Below the pieces are notes generated by a model. That model made no database searches. It was not told the origin of the DNA and saw only the letters and a program-made list of their open reading frames with translations. DNA of 23,858 nt from a virus. Position numbers and translations under genes: made by a program. The stretch spans positions 1-23,858 of the IMG/VR virus record IMGVR_UViG_3300006802_016965; one strand, given 5' to 3'. Below, piece after piece: positions 1 through 7,705 of the stretch (the stretch's first letter is position 1; every line of letters starts with the position of its first letter).

Positions 1-534
1 AAAATTAAAACAGGCCTCTATACACCTGGTAATGAGTTTGTTGAGTATTTGCGGTTCGATCAAGATTATATTGGATTATATCATGAATTGCCAAATGGCG
101 AATGGTGGACAGGTTCAATTCCATTTAGCGGGGGTGTGCGACTTGCTCTAAAGAGATTTGATGCAAGCGATGATGTAAAAAAATACAATCAAATCAACTC
201 GAGGGCACAGTCAAATTATATAAGTCCGATACCTGTACAAATAAGTCCAACCGACGCCGATTATGCACGTGGATTTATCGAACGATATTTTGTCCAACGG
301 CGGGACGACCCAATCCAAACGATTATTGAAATAAATGCTGATCAATTTGCGTTAATCAATTCTCAAAATCGTCGTGGGATTAGCGCACTTATCTGGAACA
401 GCACTATTATAGAATGGCAGCTAATAAAAGGGCGGTATGCTGGGGATATAAATCTAAATGCAGTAAATTCAATAAAAACCAAATTTCCAGGAATTGAAAA
501 ATATTTGGTGGATAATTTGGAATTCACAATATAA
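1..534 (+). CDS. 3' part of an unidentified, possibly virion-structural protein
   Basis: The reading frame is open from the first base of the window, so the gene begins upstream. The TTG at 49 is only an internal leucine codon and should not be taken as the start. The visible 177 residues include YIGLYHELPNGEWWTG near the N-terminal side, an aromatic/glycine-rich style seen in several T4-like phage structural proteins. That resemblance is an impression, not a family assignment. There are no cysteines and no membrane segments. The last codons (NLEFTI, stop) coincide with the -33 element of the promoter at 516, so the end of this gene and the start of the next transcription unit overlap. The function is unknown. 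Confidence 0.7.
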   Translation, partial: KIKTGLYTPGNEFVEYLRFDQDYIGLYHELPNGEWWTGSIPFSGGVRLALKRFDASDDVKKYNQINSRAQSNYISPIPVQISPTDADYARGFIERYFVQRRDDPIQTIIEINADQFALINSQNRRGISALIWNSTIIEWQLIKGRYAGDINLNAVNSIKTKFPGIEKYLVDNLEFTI

Positions 535-548
535 ATTCTTATATTTTG
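516..548 (+). promoter_or_regulatory. Extended Bacteroidota-type promoter before the family A polymerase
   Basis: TTTGGAATTC begins at 516 and TATATTTTG at 540, exactly 24 nt later, as in five other sites in the window. It overlaps the 3' end of the upstream gene. The predicted transcription start is only a few bases from the ATG at 553, so transcripts would be leaderless or nearly so. This makes it the least certain of the six. Confidence 0.5.
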
Positions 549-552
549 ATGT

Positions 553-1866
553 ATGGTATATGCATCAACTGAATCAGATATTACTTGGGATTCTAACAGC
601 GTCTTATTAATAGTACCTGTATTAGCAGATCCGTATCGCCATCGTAATGACAATAAAGTATCTTTTTTGTATGTGTATGATTTCAATTCAGAACAAGAAT
701 GGATATTAAATTATGCACATTCGGATATAAAGTTTTGTAATATACCAGTTGAACAGTTGGTATTTTCTAAAGTTACATTTTGTTATAATAGTTTTATTTT
801 AAAGCAGTTCGGGCACAATACAATTGATGCGGATTTATGTTATTGGTTGAATTATAATAAGCCAATTGAAGTAGATTTTTCTATTGATATATCATCATAT
901 CATCGTTGGTATCGGAAACTGCGGAATATTAATAATATTGTGCCAATAGTCAATTTTATAGCATATTGCAGAAACATCGTGTTAAATTTTAAAGAGATTT
1001 TCTATGACATTGAATTTGATGATTCTTTGGAATTCTATAACCATACTGTTTTAGGTAATTTGTATAAACTTGAACATAGTGGAATACCGTGTAATGTAGA
1101 TGTTGCTCGTGAGTTTTATAAGGATAGTCGATTAAGTCCGATACTGTATTCTCAGTATAATATTTTTACTGCTACCGGAAGACCGAGTAATAAGTTTGAT
1201 GGTATTAATTATGCAGCTTTAAATAAAAGTTCTGGAGTACGAAAGATGATTTCGGTAAGCGATCCAAATGAGCTTTTGTTGGAATTCGATTATGATTCGT
1301 ATCATATTCGATTAGTTGCTGATTTGATTAACTATACGTTTCCTGAAGGTAATTTGCATGAATATTTTGGCAGGCAATATTTTCAAAAACAAACCCTCGA
1401 CGATGAAGCATATGAGATGTCCAAAGGCGTGACATTTAGAATGCTGTATGGTGAAATATTAGATGAGTTTCGTCATATCGAGTTTTTTCAAAAGGTAGCC
1501 GAATACAGATACAAGATATATGAAAAATTCCAAAATGATGGTTATATAAAAATGCCAATCAGTGGTAGGAAGATAAAACGTGCAAATTTTGAAAATTTAA
1601 GTTCTACAAAACTATTTAATTATATTTTACAAGGACATGAAACTGAGCGAAATATGCTCGTGTTAACTAAAATTTTTTCATACTTATATAATAGTAAATC
1701 GCGATTAATTCTATATACATACGATAGTTTGTTGTTTGTATATAATAAACAAGATGGTCGTAACTTTATTGAAGATATAACGACTATATTAAATGACAAT
1801 TCTATGAAAGTTAATTTAAAGGCTGGTTTTAATTTCCATTCAATGAAAAGGCGTGAATATAAATGA
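553..1866 (+). CDS. Compact family A DNA polymerase-like protein
   Basis: This 437-aa protein carries the polymerase domain signatures of family A (Pol I) enzymes in the right order. TATGRPSN lies at 206-213. Motif A is DYDSYHIR at 246-253, with the catalytic Asp at D246. The O-helix motif B has K291, F295, Y299 and G300 with the canonical spacing. NYILQG lies at 356-361. Motif C is YDSLLF with D391. Several usual residues differ: the motif A Glu (E. coli E710) is His, the O-helix Arg (R754) position is Tyr, and the motif C HDE is YDS. The N-terminal ~160 residues show no recognisable 3'-5' exonuclease motifs. Both metal-binding aspartates are kept, so activity is plausible but not certain. 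The phage also encodes a complete family B replicase at 19694, so this may be an accessory or repair polymerase. Its stop overlaps the next ATG by 4 nt. Confidence 0.82.
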   Translation: MVYASTESDITWDSNSVLLIVPVLADPYRHRNDNKVSFLYVYDFNSEQEWILNYAHSDIKFCNIPVEQLVFSKVTFCYNSFILKQFGHNTIDADLCYWLNYNKPIEVDFSIDISSYHRWYRKLRNINNIVPIVNFIAYCRNIVLNFKEIFYDIEFDDSLEFYNHTVLGNLYKLEHSGIPCNVDVAREFYKDSRLSPILYSQYNIFTATGRPSNKFDGINYAALNKSSGVRKMISVSDPNELLLEFDYDSYHIRLVADLINYTFPEGNLHEYFGRQYFQKQTLDDEAYEMSKGVTFRMLYGEILDEFRHIEFFQKVAEYRYKIYEKFQNDGYIKMPISGRKIKRANFENLSSTKLFNYILQGHETERNMLVLTKIFSYLYNSKSRLILYTYDSLLFVYNKQDGRNFIEDITTILNDNSMKVNLKAGFNFHSMKRREYK

Positions 1867-2945
1867 ATAATTCTTATATAAAAATAATAAGTGAGTGGTT
1901 TTCACAATTATCCAAGGGATATTCATTCCCTCCGTACAGTGAATCCGATTTAAAAATATTGGAGAAAGTGTTAAAGAACCATGGAGTTCAATATACAAAA
2001 GAGGATTTATTAAGGATTAATGAAGACGAAGAAAATACACGATTTAGAGGAAAGCATGCATCGTTTATGGAAGATGCCGCATCATTTAAAGAATATATGC
2101 TAAAAAAATATTCATCGGGTGCAGTAATAAATGGTTTGGAGCAGTTGTATATCGGTATTAAAGAATTAGATGATAGAGCTTTACAAGGTGTTACTAAGAT
2201 AATTGCAAAAAACACAAAAAGACTACCATCAGCAGGTACTTTTGATATTGCAAAATACGAAAAGAAATTATATAATTTAATCAGGGAGTCAATCACTATT
2301 GAAAATGGTGTCCCTTCACAATTATTTTTGTCAATTATATATGCAGGTAAAGTAGTAACGACTGAACATATAGAAAGTGATATTTATGCGGATGTGTCTA
2401 TAGAAGGAACAAATGGTATTATGATACAAACAGCTTCTACATTGGAAGAAATTAAAGCTGGCACAATGTCAGCAGAATCTGTTGATTTATTATATGCTAT
2501 TTTAAATATACATGAGTTGATAACAGATGAGCAGCCACAGAAAAAAATGGATAGGGCATATCTAAATGCCATTTTAAAGAGGATTGGTAGTGAAGATGTT
2601 ATAAACGATATCAATTCCATAGTGGGAGACGCACAAACAAGTGAAGTTGAAAGCATTAGGAAATTGGGTGCTGAAGTACAAAATGTATTAGGTCGAGTTC
2701 CAATTGAACAACTCGTACCAGCATTTTTAAAACAAATAAATGCAGAAATAGCAAATAAATTAAGCTCAGTGTCATTTATCGCTACAACAGAGAGGTTAAA
2801 GGATAATATTTACCTTGATCATATAAGTGGCATTTATCAAAAATTTAAGGGTAACCTTGAAATATTACCACAAAGCATAAAATATATAATAGATACAGAT
2901 ATTATATTTTCTGGTGATTATTTGAGAAAAAAGGTAGTAAAATAA
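1863..2945 (+). CDS. Unknown protein, paralogue of the next gene, nuclease-like motif degenerate
   Basis: This 360-aa protein starts at an ATGA overlap with the polymerase gene. Residues 10-38 (SEWFSQLSKGYSFPPYSES and following) closely match residues 9-37 of the downstream protein. Similarity appears to continue further in: FLSIIY (155-160) against FLYALF, ADVSI (176-180) against GDLKV, and RAYLNAIL (231-238) against SAYLNRLY. The pair therefore looks like an ancient tandem duplication. Where the downstream copy has EVKG, this one has MIQT (187-190), so a PD-(D/E)XK-type active site would be lost here. No signal peptide, membrane segment or Walker motif is visible. Position suggests a role linked to the polymerase or to virion assembly, but nothing in the sequence fixes a function. 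Confidence 0.8.
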   Translation: MNNSYIKIISEWFSQLSKGYSFPPYSESDLKILEKVLKNHGVQYTKEDLLRINEDEENTRFRGKHASFMEDAASFKEYMLKKYSSGAVINGLEQLYIGIKELDDRALQGVTKIIAKNTKRLPSAGTFDIAKYEKKLYNLIRESITIENGVPSQLFLSIIYAGKVVTTEHIESDIYADVSIEGTNGIMIQTASTLEEIKAGTMSAESVDLLYAILNIHELITDEQPQKKMDRAYLNAILKRIGSEDVINDINSIVGDAQTSEVESIRKLGAEVQNVLGRVPIEQLVPAFLKQINAEIANKLSSVSFIATTERLKDNIYLDHISGIYQKFKGNLEILPQSIKYIIDTDIIFSGDYLRKKVVK

Positions 2946-2946
2946 T

Positions 2947-4137
2947 ATGAAAGATTATTCAGAGATTGTAGAAACATGGTTCAGTAGATTAGAAAAGGGG
3001 TATGCTATGCCTCCATATTCAAAATCACAATTGCGTGTTTTGAAAAATGTTTTAGCTGAAATGAATATAGTAGGAACAATAGACACGCAGAAAATAAATG
3101 AAGCTCCAAAAGACAAAGAACGATTAGAAAAAATTATTGCAATATTAAGAAAGAATCCAGCCTTTATTAGTGCAGTATTTCGTGAGACCATGAAATATTC
3201 AGAAGAAGGTGTTGACATTGGAACAGAACTTGAAAAATCAACGGGGGAATCTGATCATAAAAATCGTGAAATACTTAAATATTTTATAAAAGCAATAAAT
3301 GATACGCCAGGTGATTACGATGATATTGAGCGGTTTGTATTAGGGTATGGGCAATTTGATTTTATTGATACTAAAAAGCTGATGTCTGGGGCCACCAGTT
3401 TTAGAGATTTTATTGTTTCTCGTAATGACGTTTCGTTTGAATTTTTATATGCGCTGTTTTTGAATTTATATGATGTGACAGTCACAATATCTGGATCAAA
3501 TAGAGGACCTGGCGAAGTAGCATTGGCATTGTTATCACCTAAGATTACGTTTGCAGATGTCGGGGATCTGAAAGTTAATTCTGATTTTGTTGAAGTCAAA
3601 GGCGAATTGAGAAAGGGTTCAGGGGGAGGACGATTAAAAAATTCAAATGCAGATTTTGGTAAAATATTTTTGGATTCAGCATATTTAAATAGGTTATATG
3701 ATGAGCTAAATATTCCAGAAGAGAATCGAAAATATAAAATTGTAGGAAGCGGTAGAAGCAATGATAATTTAGTTTTAATTGCGCAGGAATTGGAAAGTGT
3801 TGTGCCAGGTACAGGGCAAGTATTTGCTGAAACAATCATTAATGATGTATTTATCAATGCGCCACAGGATATGAAAGATGCATTTATTGATAAAGTGCTT
3901 ACTATTGATCCAGCACAATCATTTTCGGATATGGCTGAAATCGCATACATGAATTATGTCGAGGTTTTGAAAGGGAAGGCATTTTCACATTTTTTGTTAC
4001 TGAATAAAGGTATGGAAAAAGCAGTTGCTTTTCCGATAGAAAATTATAAAAGTTTTTTAAACAAGGATTATATTTTTACGAGTTTATCATTTGTGGACAA
4101 GAGGGGAGGCCCCGCAATACAATTACAGATGCGATAA
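2947..4137 (+). CDS. Possible PD-(D/E)XK-fold protein, paralogue of the upstream gene
   Basis: This 396-aa protein begins 1 nt after the previous stop. It has the N-terminal module WFSRLEKGYAMPPYSKSQL (11-29) also found upstream. The centre contains GPGE (187-190), GDLKV (206-210), EVKG (216-219) and a glycine-rich GGGR (226-229). An E...GD...ExK arrangement is what a PD-(D/E)XK nuclease active site looks like, with E190, D207, E216 and K218 as candidate metal and catalytic residues. This is inference from motif spacing, with no alignment behind it. The rest of the protein is a soluble alpha/beta-looking sequence. If real, it might be a DNA-processing or head-associated nuclease. The next frame overlaps its end. 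Confidence 0.78.
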   Translation: MKDYSEIVETWFSRLEKGYAMPPYSKSQLRVLKNVLAEMNIVGTIDTQKINEAPKDKERLEKIIAILRKNPAFISAVFRETMKYSEEGVDIGTELEKSTGESDHKNREILKYFIKAINDTPGDYDDIERFVLGYGQFDFIDTKKLMSGATSFRDFIVSRNDVSFEFLYALFLNLYDVTVTISGSNRGPGEVALALLSPKITFADVGDLKVNSDFVEVKGELRKGSGGGRLKNSNADFGKIFLDSAYLNRLYDELNIPEENRKYKIVGSGRSNDNLVLIAQELESVVPGTGQVFAETIINDVFINAPQDMKDAFIDKVLTIDPAQSFSDMAEIAYMNYVEVLKGKAFSHFLLLNKGMEKAVAFPIENYKSFLNKDYIFTSLSFVDKRGGPAIQLQMR

Positions 4138-4153
4138 CAGTGAGGGATGGATC

Positions 4154-4537
4154 TTGGGGAATTTATTATGTACATTTATACAGAGAACAGATTTGGAATT
4201 GCTATTAGCTGTTCTCCCAAAGATATATAAATTGAAATATGATACAGTATTTGTGTTTGAAAATTCAGATAATGCAAATCAGCTTTATTGTACATATAAT
4301 GTAATCGGGCAATACGATCCGACACCAAACACAATATCTGTTCACAGGAAATCGGAAACAAATACATTGTATTCAATTAACGCACTTAATGAAATAATTA
4401 AAAAAGCAAATAACGGGATATTAGATAAGAAGTTCCAACTCGAGTGGCAAAATTACGAAAATACATTACTATTAACAAGGGATGGAGACATAGTAAAAAC
4501 AAAATTGGAATTCGTAGAAAGTCGGTATTTGAAATAA
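4154..4537 (+). CDS. Unknown small phage protein, start uncertain
   Basis: The frame is open from before 4091 to the stop at 4537. The C-terminal ~100 residues (KYDTVFVFEN..., TISVHRKSETNTLYSINALN..., ...LEWQNYENTLLL) have the composition and regular strand pattern of a real protein. No ATG lies in frame at a sensible place. Candidate TTG starts are at 4091, 4154 and 4232. The region before 4232 also encodes a 27-residue frame (ATG 4147, stop 4228-4230; a second ATG at 4168 follows GGGGA), which ends just before TTG 4232. The true start could therefore be 4232, with a micro-ORF upstream. The coordinates given take the middle TTG as a compromise. The function is unknown. Confidence 0.55.
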   Translation: MGNLLCTFIQRTDLELLLAVLPKIYKLKYDTVFVFENSDNANQLYCTYNVIGQYDPTPNTISVHRKSETNTLYSINALNEIIKKANNGILDKKFQLEWQNYENTLLLTRDGDIVKTKLEFVESRYLK

Positions 4538-4560
4538 AATTAAAAAAAGATTTAAAAACA

Positions 4561-4592
4561 TTTGGAATTGTGAAAATAATTCCCTACATTTA
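4561..4592 (+). promoter_or_regulatory. Extended Bacteroidota-type promoter for the gp32 operon
   Basis: TTTGGAATT starts at 4561 and TACATTTA at 4585 (24 nt later). This is the copy whose -7 best fits the Bacteroidota TAnnTTTG pattern. It sits in the 100-nt gap before the ssDNA-binding protein gene. It also contains an inverted repeat, GGAATT (4564-4569) and AATTCC (4578-4583). The leader to the ATG at 4638 is about 40 nt of A/T-rich sequence with no Shine-Dalgarno. Confidence 0.75.
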
Positions 4593-4637
4593 AACAAAAT
4601 AAACTATTTTTTTAATCAATTAAACATTTAACAAATT

Positions 4638-5393
4638 ATGGATTTTGACAAAATTCGCCAGAAACTGGCAAACCTACAAGCGCAAGGAAAGGGTGGTAAA
4701 AAACTCATTTGGAAACCCAAACCAGGAACGCAGGTTATTCGAATGGTACCGTATGTACATAATCCCGAATGGCCATTTTTAGAACTTTCATTTTATTACG
4801 ATTTAGCACCAAGGACGATTATATCGCCACTAAACTTCAACGACCCAGACCCTGTACAGGAATTGGCAGACCAGCTAAAATCAACAGGGGAAAAAGAAGA
4901 TTGGCTATTAGCTAGACAGCTTGAAGCTAAGGTCAGGACCTATGTTCCTGTATTGGTGCGTGGAGAAGAATCAGAAGGAGTTAAGTTTTGGGGTTTTGGT
5001 AAAACTGTTTACGAGGAGTTATTGAAAACAATATCTGATCCTGATTATGGAAACATTTTAGATTTAAAAAGTGGTTCTGATATTACAGTTGAGTACGAGA
5101 AGCCAGCAGAAGGATATCCAAAAACTACATTCAGAGTAAAGAGGAATACATCTCCTGCAACTGATAGTAAAGAAATTGCTGCATTACTAAAGGAAATGCC
5201 GGATGTAAAGGACATTTGGCAACCACCTACGTATGACGAACTTAAGAAAATTTTGAATGATTTCATCGAAAACAATGACCAAAGCAGTGACCACTCGGAT
5301 AATAGCACAGATGTAGAAACTGCGACTGTCGGAGAAAAGGCGGTTGATGCCACGAGTGATATTGATGCTGCATTTGATGAAATGTTTAATTAA
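4638..5393 (+). CDS. Single-stranded DNA-binding protein, T4 gp32-like, no zinc site
   Basis: This 251-aa protein would coat ssDNA at the fork and organise the replisome. Its N-terminus (MDFDKIRQKLANLQAQ) resembles the basic gp32 B region used for cooperative binding. It is followed by a core with WKPKPGTQVIRMVPYVHNP (26-44) and a long FWGFGKTVYEELLK stretch, as in gp32 homologues. The C-terminus is a linker plus an acidic tail ending DIDAAFDEMFN, which in T4 gp32 is the tail that contacts other replication proteins. T4 gp32 binds zinc through one His and three Cys. This protein contains no cysteine at all, so that site is absent and the core must be stabilised differently. It is the first gene of a replication block and has its own promoter. 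Leftward neighbours are unrelated. Confidence 0.88.
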   Translation: MDFDKIRQKLANLQAQGKGGKKLIWKPKPGTQVIRMVPYVHNPEWPFLELSFYYDLAPRTIISPLNFNDPDPVQELADQLKSTGEKEDWLLARQLEAKVRTYVPVLVRGEESEGVKFWGFGKTVYEELLKTISDPDYGNILDLKSGSDITVEYEKPAEGYPKTTFRVKRNTSPATDSKEIAALLKEMPDVKDIWQPPTYDELKKILNDFIENNDQSSDHSDNSTDVETATVGEKAVDATSDIDAAFDEMFN

Positions 5394-5398
5394 TAAAT

Positions 5399-6631
5399 AT
5401 GTCAAAAAAAGTTAGTCAATCAGCTCTAAATGAGCTATCGAAAGATCTTATATCACATATTAATAAGAAGTTTGCTACAAAGACAGACAAGGTCGCATAC
5501 CATTTAACAGATACAGGTGTAACTGATGTAACTAAATGGATTTCGACTGGTTGTGATATGTTAGATCTGGCAGTTTCTAATAGAAAAAACGGCGGACTTC
5601 CGGCTGGTAGAATTATCGAAATTACCGGCCTGGAAGCTTCCGGGAAATCTTTGTTAGCTGCATATGCTCTGAAAAGCACACAAGAAGCAGGTGGTTTAGC
5701 AATTTATATTGATACTGAAGCCGCAGCAAGTCGCGAATATTTGCAGGCCATTGGTGTTAATATTGATAAATTAGTATATTTGCCGCTAGAACTTTTGGAA
5801 GATATATTTGATAGTATTGAAGCTACTATTGCAAAAGTTCGTGCTGCCGACAAAGATGTGCTTGTTACTATTGTGGTTGATTCAATAATGGGTTCAACTA
5901 CAAAAAAGGAAATAAATTCCGAGCACGGGAAGGACGGATATGCTACAGATAAGGCAATTATCTTATCAAAAGCAATGCGAAAAATTACAAATATGATTGC
6001 TCGACAAAATATTTGTTTAATAATGACAAATCAGTTGAGAGTTCGTATGGGTATTTCATTTGGTGATCCATATGGAACATCAGGTGGAAAAGCGATTGCA
6101 TTTCACTCATCAGTTCGTTTACGTTTAAAATCTATGGGAAAGATTAAAATGAAGATTAATGGTGTAGAGCAAACAGTAGGTATAAAAACACGAGCGGTTG
6201 TAGTAAAAAATAGGCTAGGTCCACCGTTAAAGGAAGTTACATATGACATTTATTTTAAATCGGGTATTGATAATTATGGTGGTTGGTTAAACACATTAAA
6301 GAGTTTCGACTTGGTATCATCAGGCACGTTTTGGAGTTTGCCGTTGAAATACACAAGTACAAAAGAACACGATTCAGATGGCTCTTTAGTTGCACATCAT
6401 TTTACTGATGAGATAATCAATCCAGAAACTGGTGAAATTAAGAAGGTTGACAAAGACGTATTGAAATTCAGAAGTAAAGATTTCGGTGCTTGGATGGAAG
6501 CTAATCCTAATCTGAAATCCTGGGTTTATGATATGTTATGTGACCGTTTTATTATGGATTATCAAGTCAATAAAGATTTTGGAATCGATGACATTGTTAT
6601 TGATGAAGAAACACCAGGAGAGGAATCATAA
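5399..6631 (+). CDS. uvsX: UvsX-like RecA-family recombinase
   Basis: This 410-aa protein is predicted to form filaments on ssDNA and to drive strand invasion for recombination-dependent replication and repair. The Walker A motif is GLEASGKS (77-84). A RecA-type glutamate-containing stretch IDTEAAA follows at 104-110. The Walker B strand is LVTIVVDS with D161. The L2-region signature MTNQLRVRMG lies near 210, followed by TSGGKAIAFHSSVRLRL, typical of UvsX/RecA proteins. The length is close to T4 UvsX (about 390 aa). It starts 5 nt after the gp32 stop, without a Shine-Dalgarno, so it is probably co-transcribed from the promoter at 4561. Its partners here are the gp32-like protein and the helicase. 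No UvsY candidate was recognised. Confidence 0.92.
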   Translation: MSKKVSQSALNELSKDLISHINKKFATKTDKVAYHLTDTGVTDVTKWISTGCDMLDLAVSNRKNGGLPAGRIIEITGLEASGKSLLAAYALKSTQEAGGLAIYIDTEAAASREYLQAIGVNIDKLVYLPLELLEDIFDSIEATIAKVRAADKDVLVTIVVDSIMGSTTKKEINSEHGKDGYATDKAIILSKAMRKITNMIARQNICLIMTNQLRVRMGISFGDPYGTSGGKAIAFHSSVRLRLKSMGKIKMKINGVEQTVGIKTRAVVVKNRLGPPLKEVTYDIYFKSGIDNYGGWLNTLKSFDLVSSGTFWSLPLKYTSTKEHDSDGSLVAHHFTDEIINPETGEIKKVDKDVLKFRSKDFGAWMEANPNLKSWVYDMLCDRFIMDYQVNKDFGIDDIVIDEETPGEES

Positions 6632-6655
6632 TTAATACACAGTAATTTAAAAAAG

Positions 6656-7702
6656 ATGAACAGATTGAAAGAAGCATGGTCAACATTTGGAGACCAATTA
6701 CAGCACCCACCCACAAAAGACGACAGAATATTGATAATTGATTCCCTGAATACCTTTATTCGAGTATTTAGTGCTGTACCTGCATTAAACGATAATGGAC
6801 AGCATGTTGGTGGCGTGGTAGGTTTTTTGAAATCTGTTGGCGCAAACATCCGTCAGTTCCAAGCAACACGATGTATATTAGTGTTTGATGGTTCTGGCGG
6901 ATCACAGCGTAGAAGAAAGTTGTATCCAGAGTATAAAGCTACTCGAAAAAATAGAGATCAATTTAATAGACATCAGGAGTTTGCAGATCTTGTAGATGAA
7001 AAGGAATCTATGAAAAAACAATTTATGAGATTGGCGGAATACTTTGATACATTGCCAGTTTCCGTAATATCAATAGATCATATTGAAGCAGACGACACGA
7101 TTGCATATATTGCTAATCAGCATTACAAAGACGTAGATAATAAAATTACTATTGTATCAACAGATCGCGACTTTCTACAATTAGTAAATGATAAAATACA
7201 GGTGTGGAGCCCTACAAAAAAGAAGCTATATACTTCAGAGAGAATGCGTGATGAGTTCGGAATACATCCAGATAATTATCTATTATATAGAATGATGTCA
7301 GGTGATGCTTCAGATAACATACCTGGTATAAAGGGTGCGGGATTAAAAACACTACAGAAGCGAATACCGAAAGTAATTGAAACTCCAATGCATTTTGATG
7401 AGCTAATTCAAGAGGCACAACAATATATCGATACTGGATCAAAAATAAAACTTTATGAAAATATCGTTTCTAATCGAGATATTCTTGATCGAAATTATAA
7501 ATTAATGCAATTGCAAGATACAGATATTGCAGCATCAAACAAATTAAATATTTCGTCGATATTAGATCAGCCGATTGATAAGTTGGATATCAAAACATTT
7601 AAACGATTATTTTTGGAAGATAGTCTGTATGTAAATATCAAAAATGTGGATAGTTGGCTTCGTGATACATTCGCGCGCTTAAACATATTTTCAAAAAAGT
7701 AA
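6656..7702 (+). CDS. 5'-3' exonuclease / flap endonuclease (T4 RNase H type)
   Basis: This 348-aa FEN-superfamily nuclease would remove RNA primers and 5' flaps during lagging-strand maturation. The acidic metal-binding residues are all visible: D29 in LIIDSLNTF, D78 in VFDGSGGSQRRRKLYPEYK, the IEADD cluster (143-147), TDRDF (169-173), and the GDASDNIPGIKGAG helix-hairpin-helix region (216-229). That last motif is shared with the Pol I 5' nuclease domain and T4 Rnh. The family A polymerase at 553 lacks this domain, so the two could act together, but they are 5 kb apart and no fusion is implied. It lies 24 nt after uvsX and 3 nt before the helicase gene, inside the replication block. Confidence 0.92.
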   Translation: MNRLKEAWSTFGDQLQHPPTKDDRILIIDSLNTFIRVFSAVPALNDNGQHVGGVVGFLKSVGANIRQFQATRCILVFDGSGGSQRRRKLYPEYKATRKNRDQFNRHQEFADLVDEKESMKKQFMRLAEYFDTLPVSVISIDHIEADDTIAYIANQHYKDVDNKITIVSTDRDFLQLVNDKIQVWSPTKKKLYTSERMRDEFGIHPDNYLLYRMMSGDASDNIPGIKGAGLKTLQKRIPKVIETPMHFDELIQEAQQYIDTGSKIKLYENIVSNRDILDRNYKLMQLQDTDIAASNKLNISSILDQPIDKLDIKTFKRLFLEDSLYVNIKNVDSWLRDTFARLNIFSKK

Positions 7703-7705
7703 TAA

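Noticed and set aside
3315-3950. Long minus-strand frame of 211 codons
   Set aside because: It lies antisense to a well-supported gene, is serine/leucine/asparagine-rich as expected of a shadow frame, and has no start signal or recognisable motif. The other minus-strand frames look the same.
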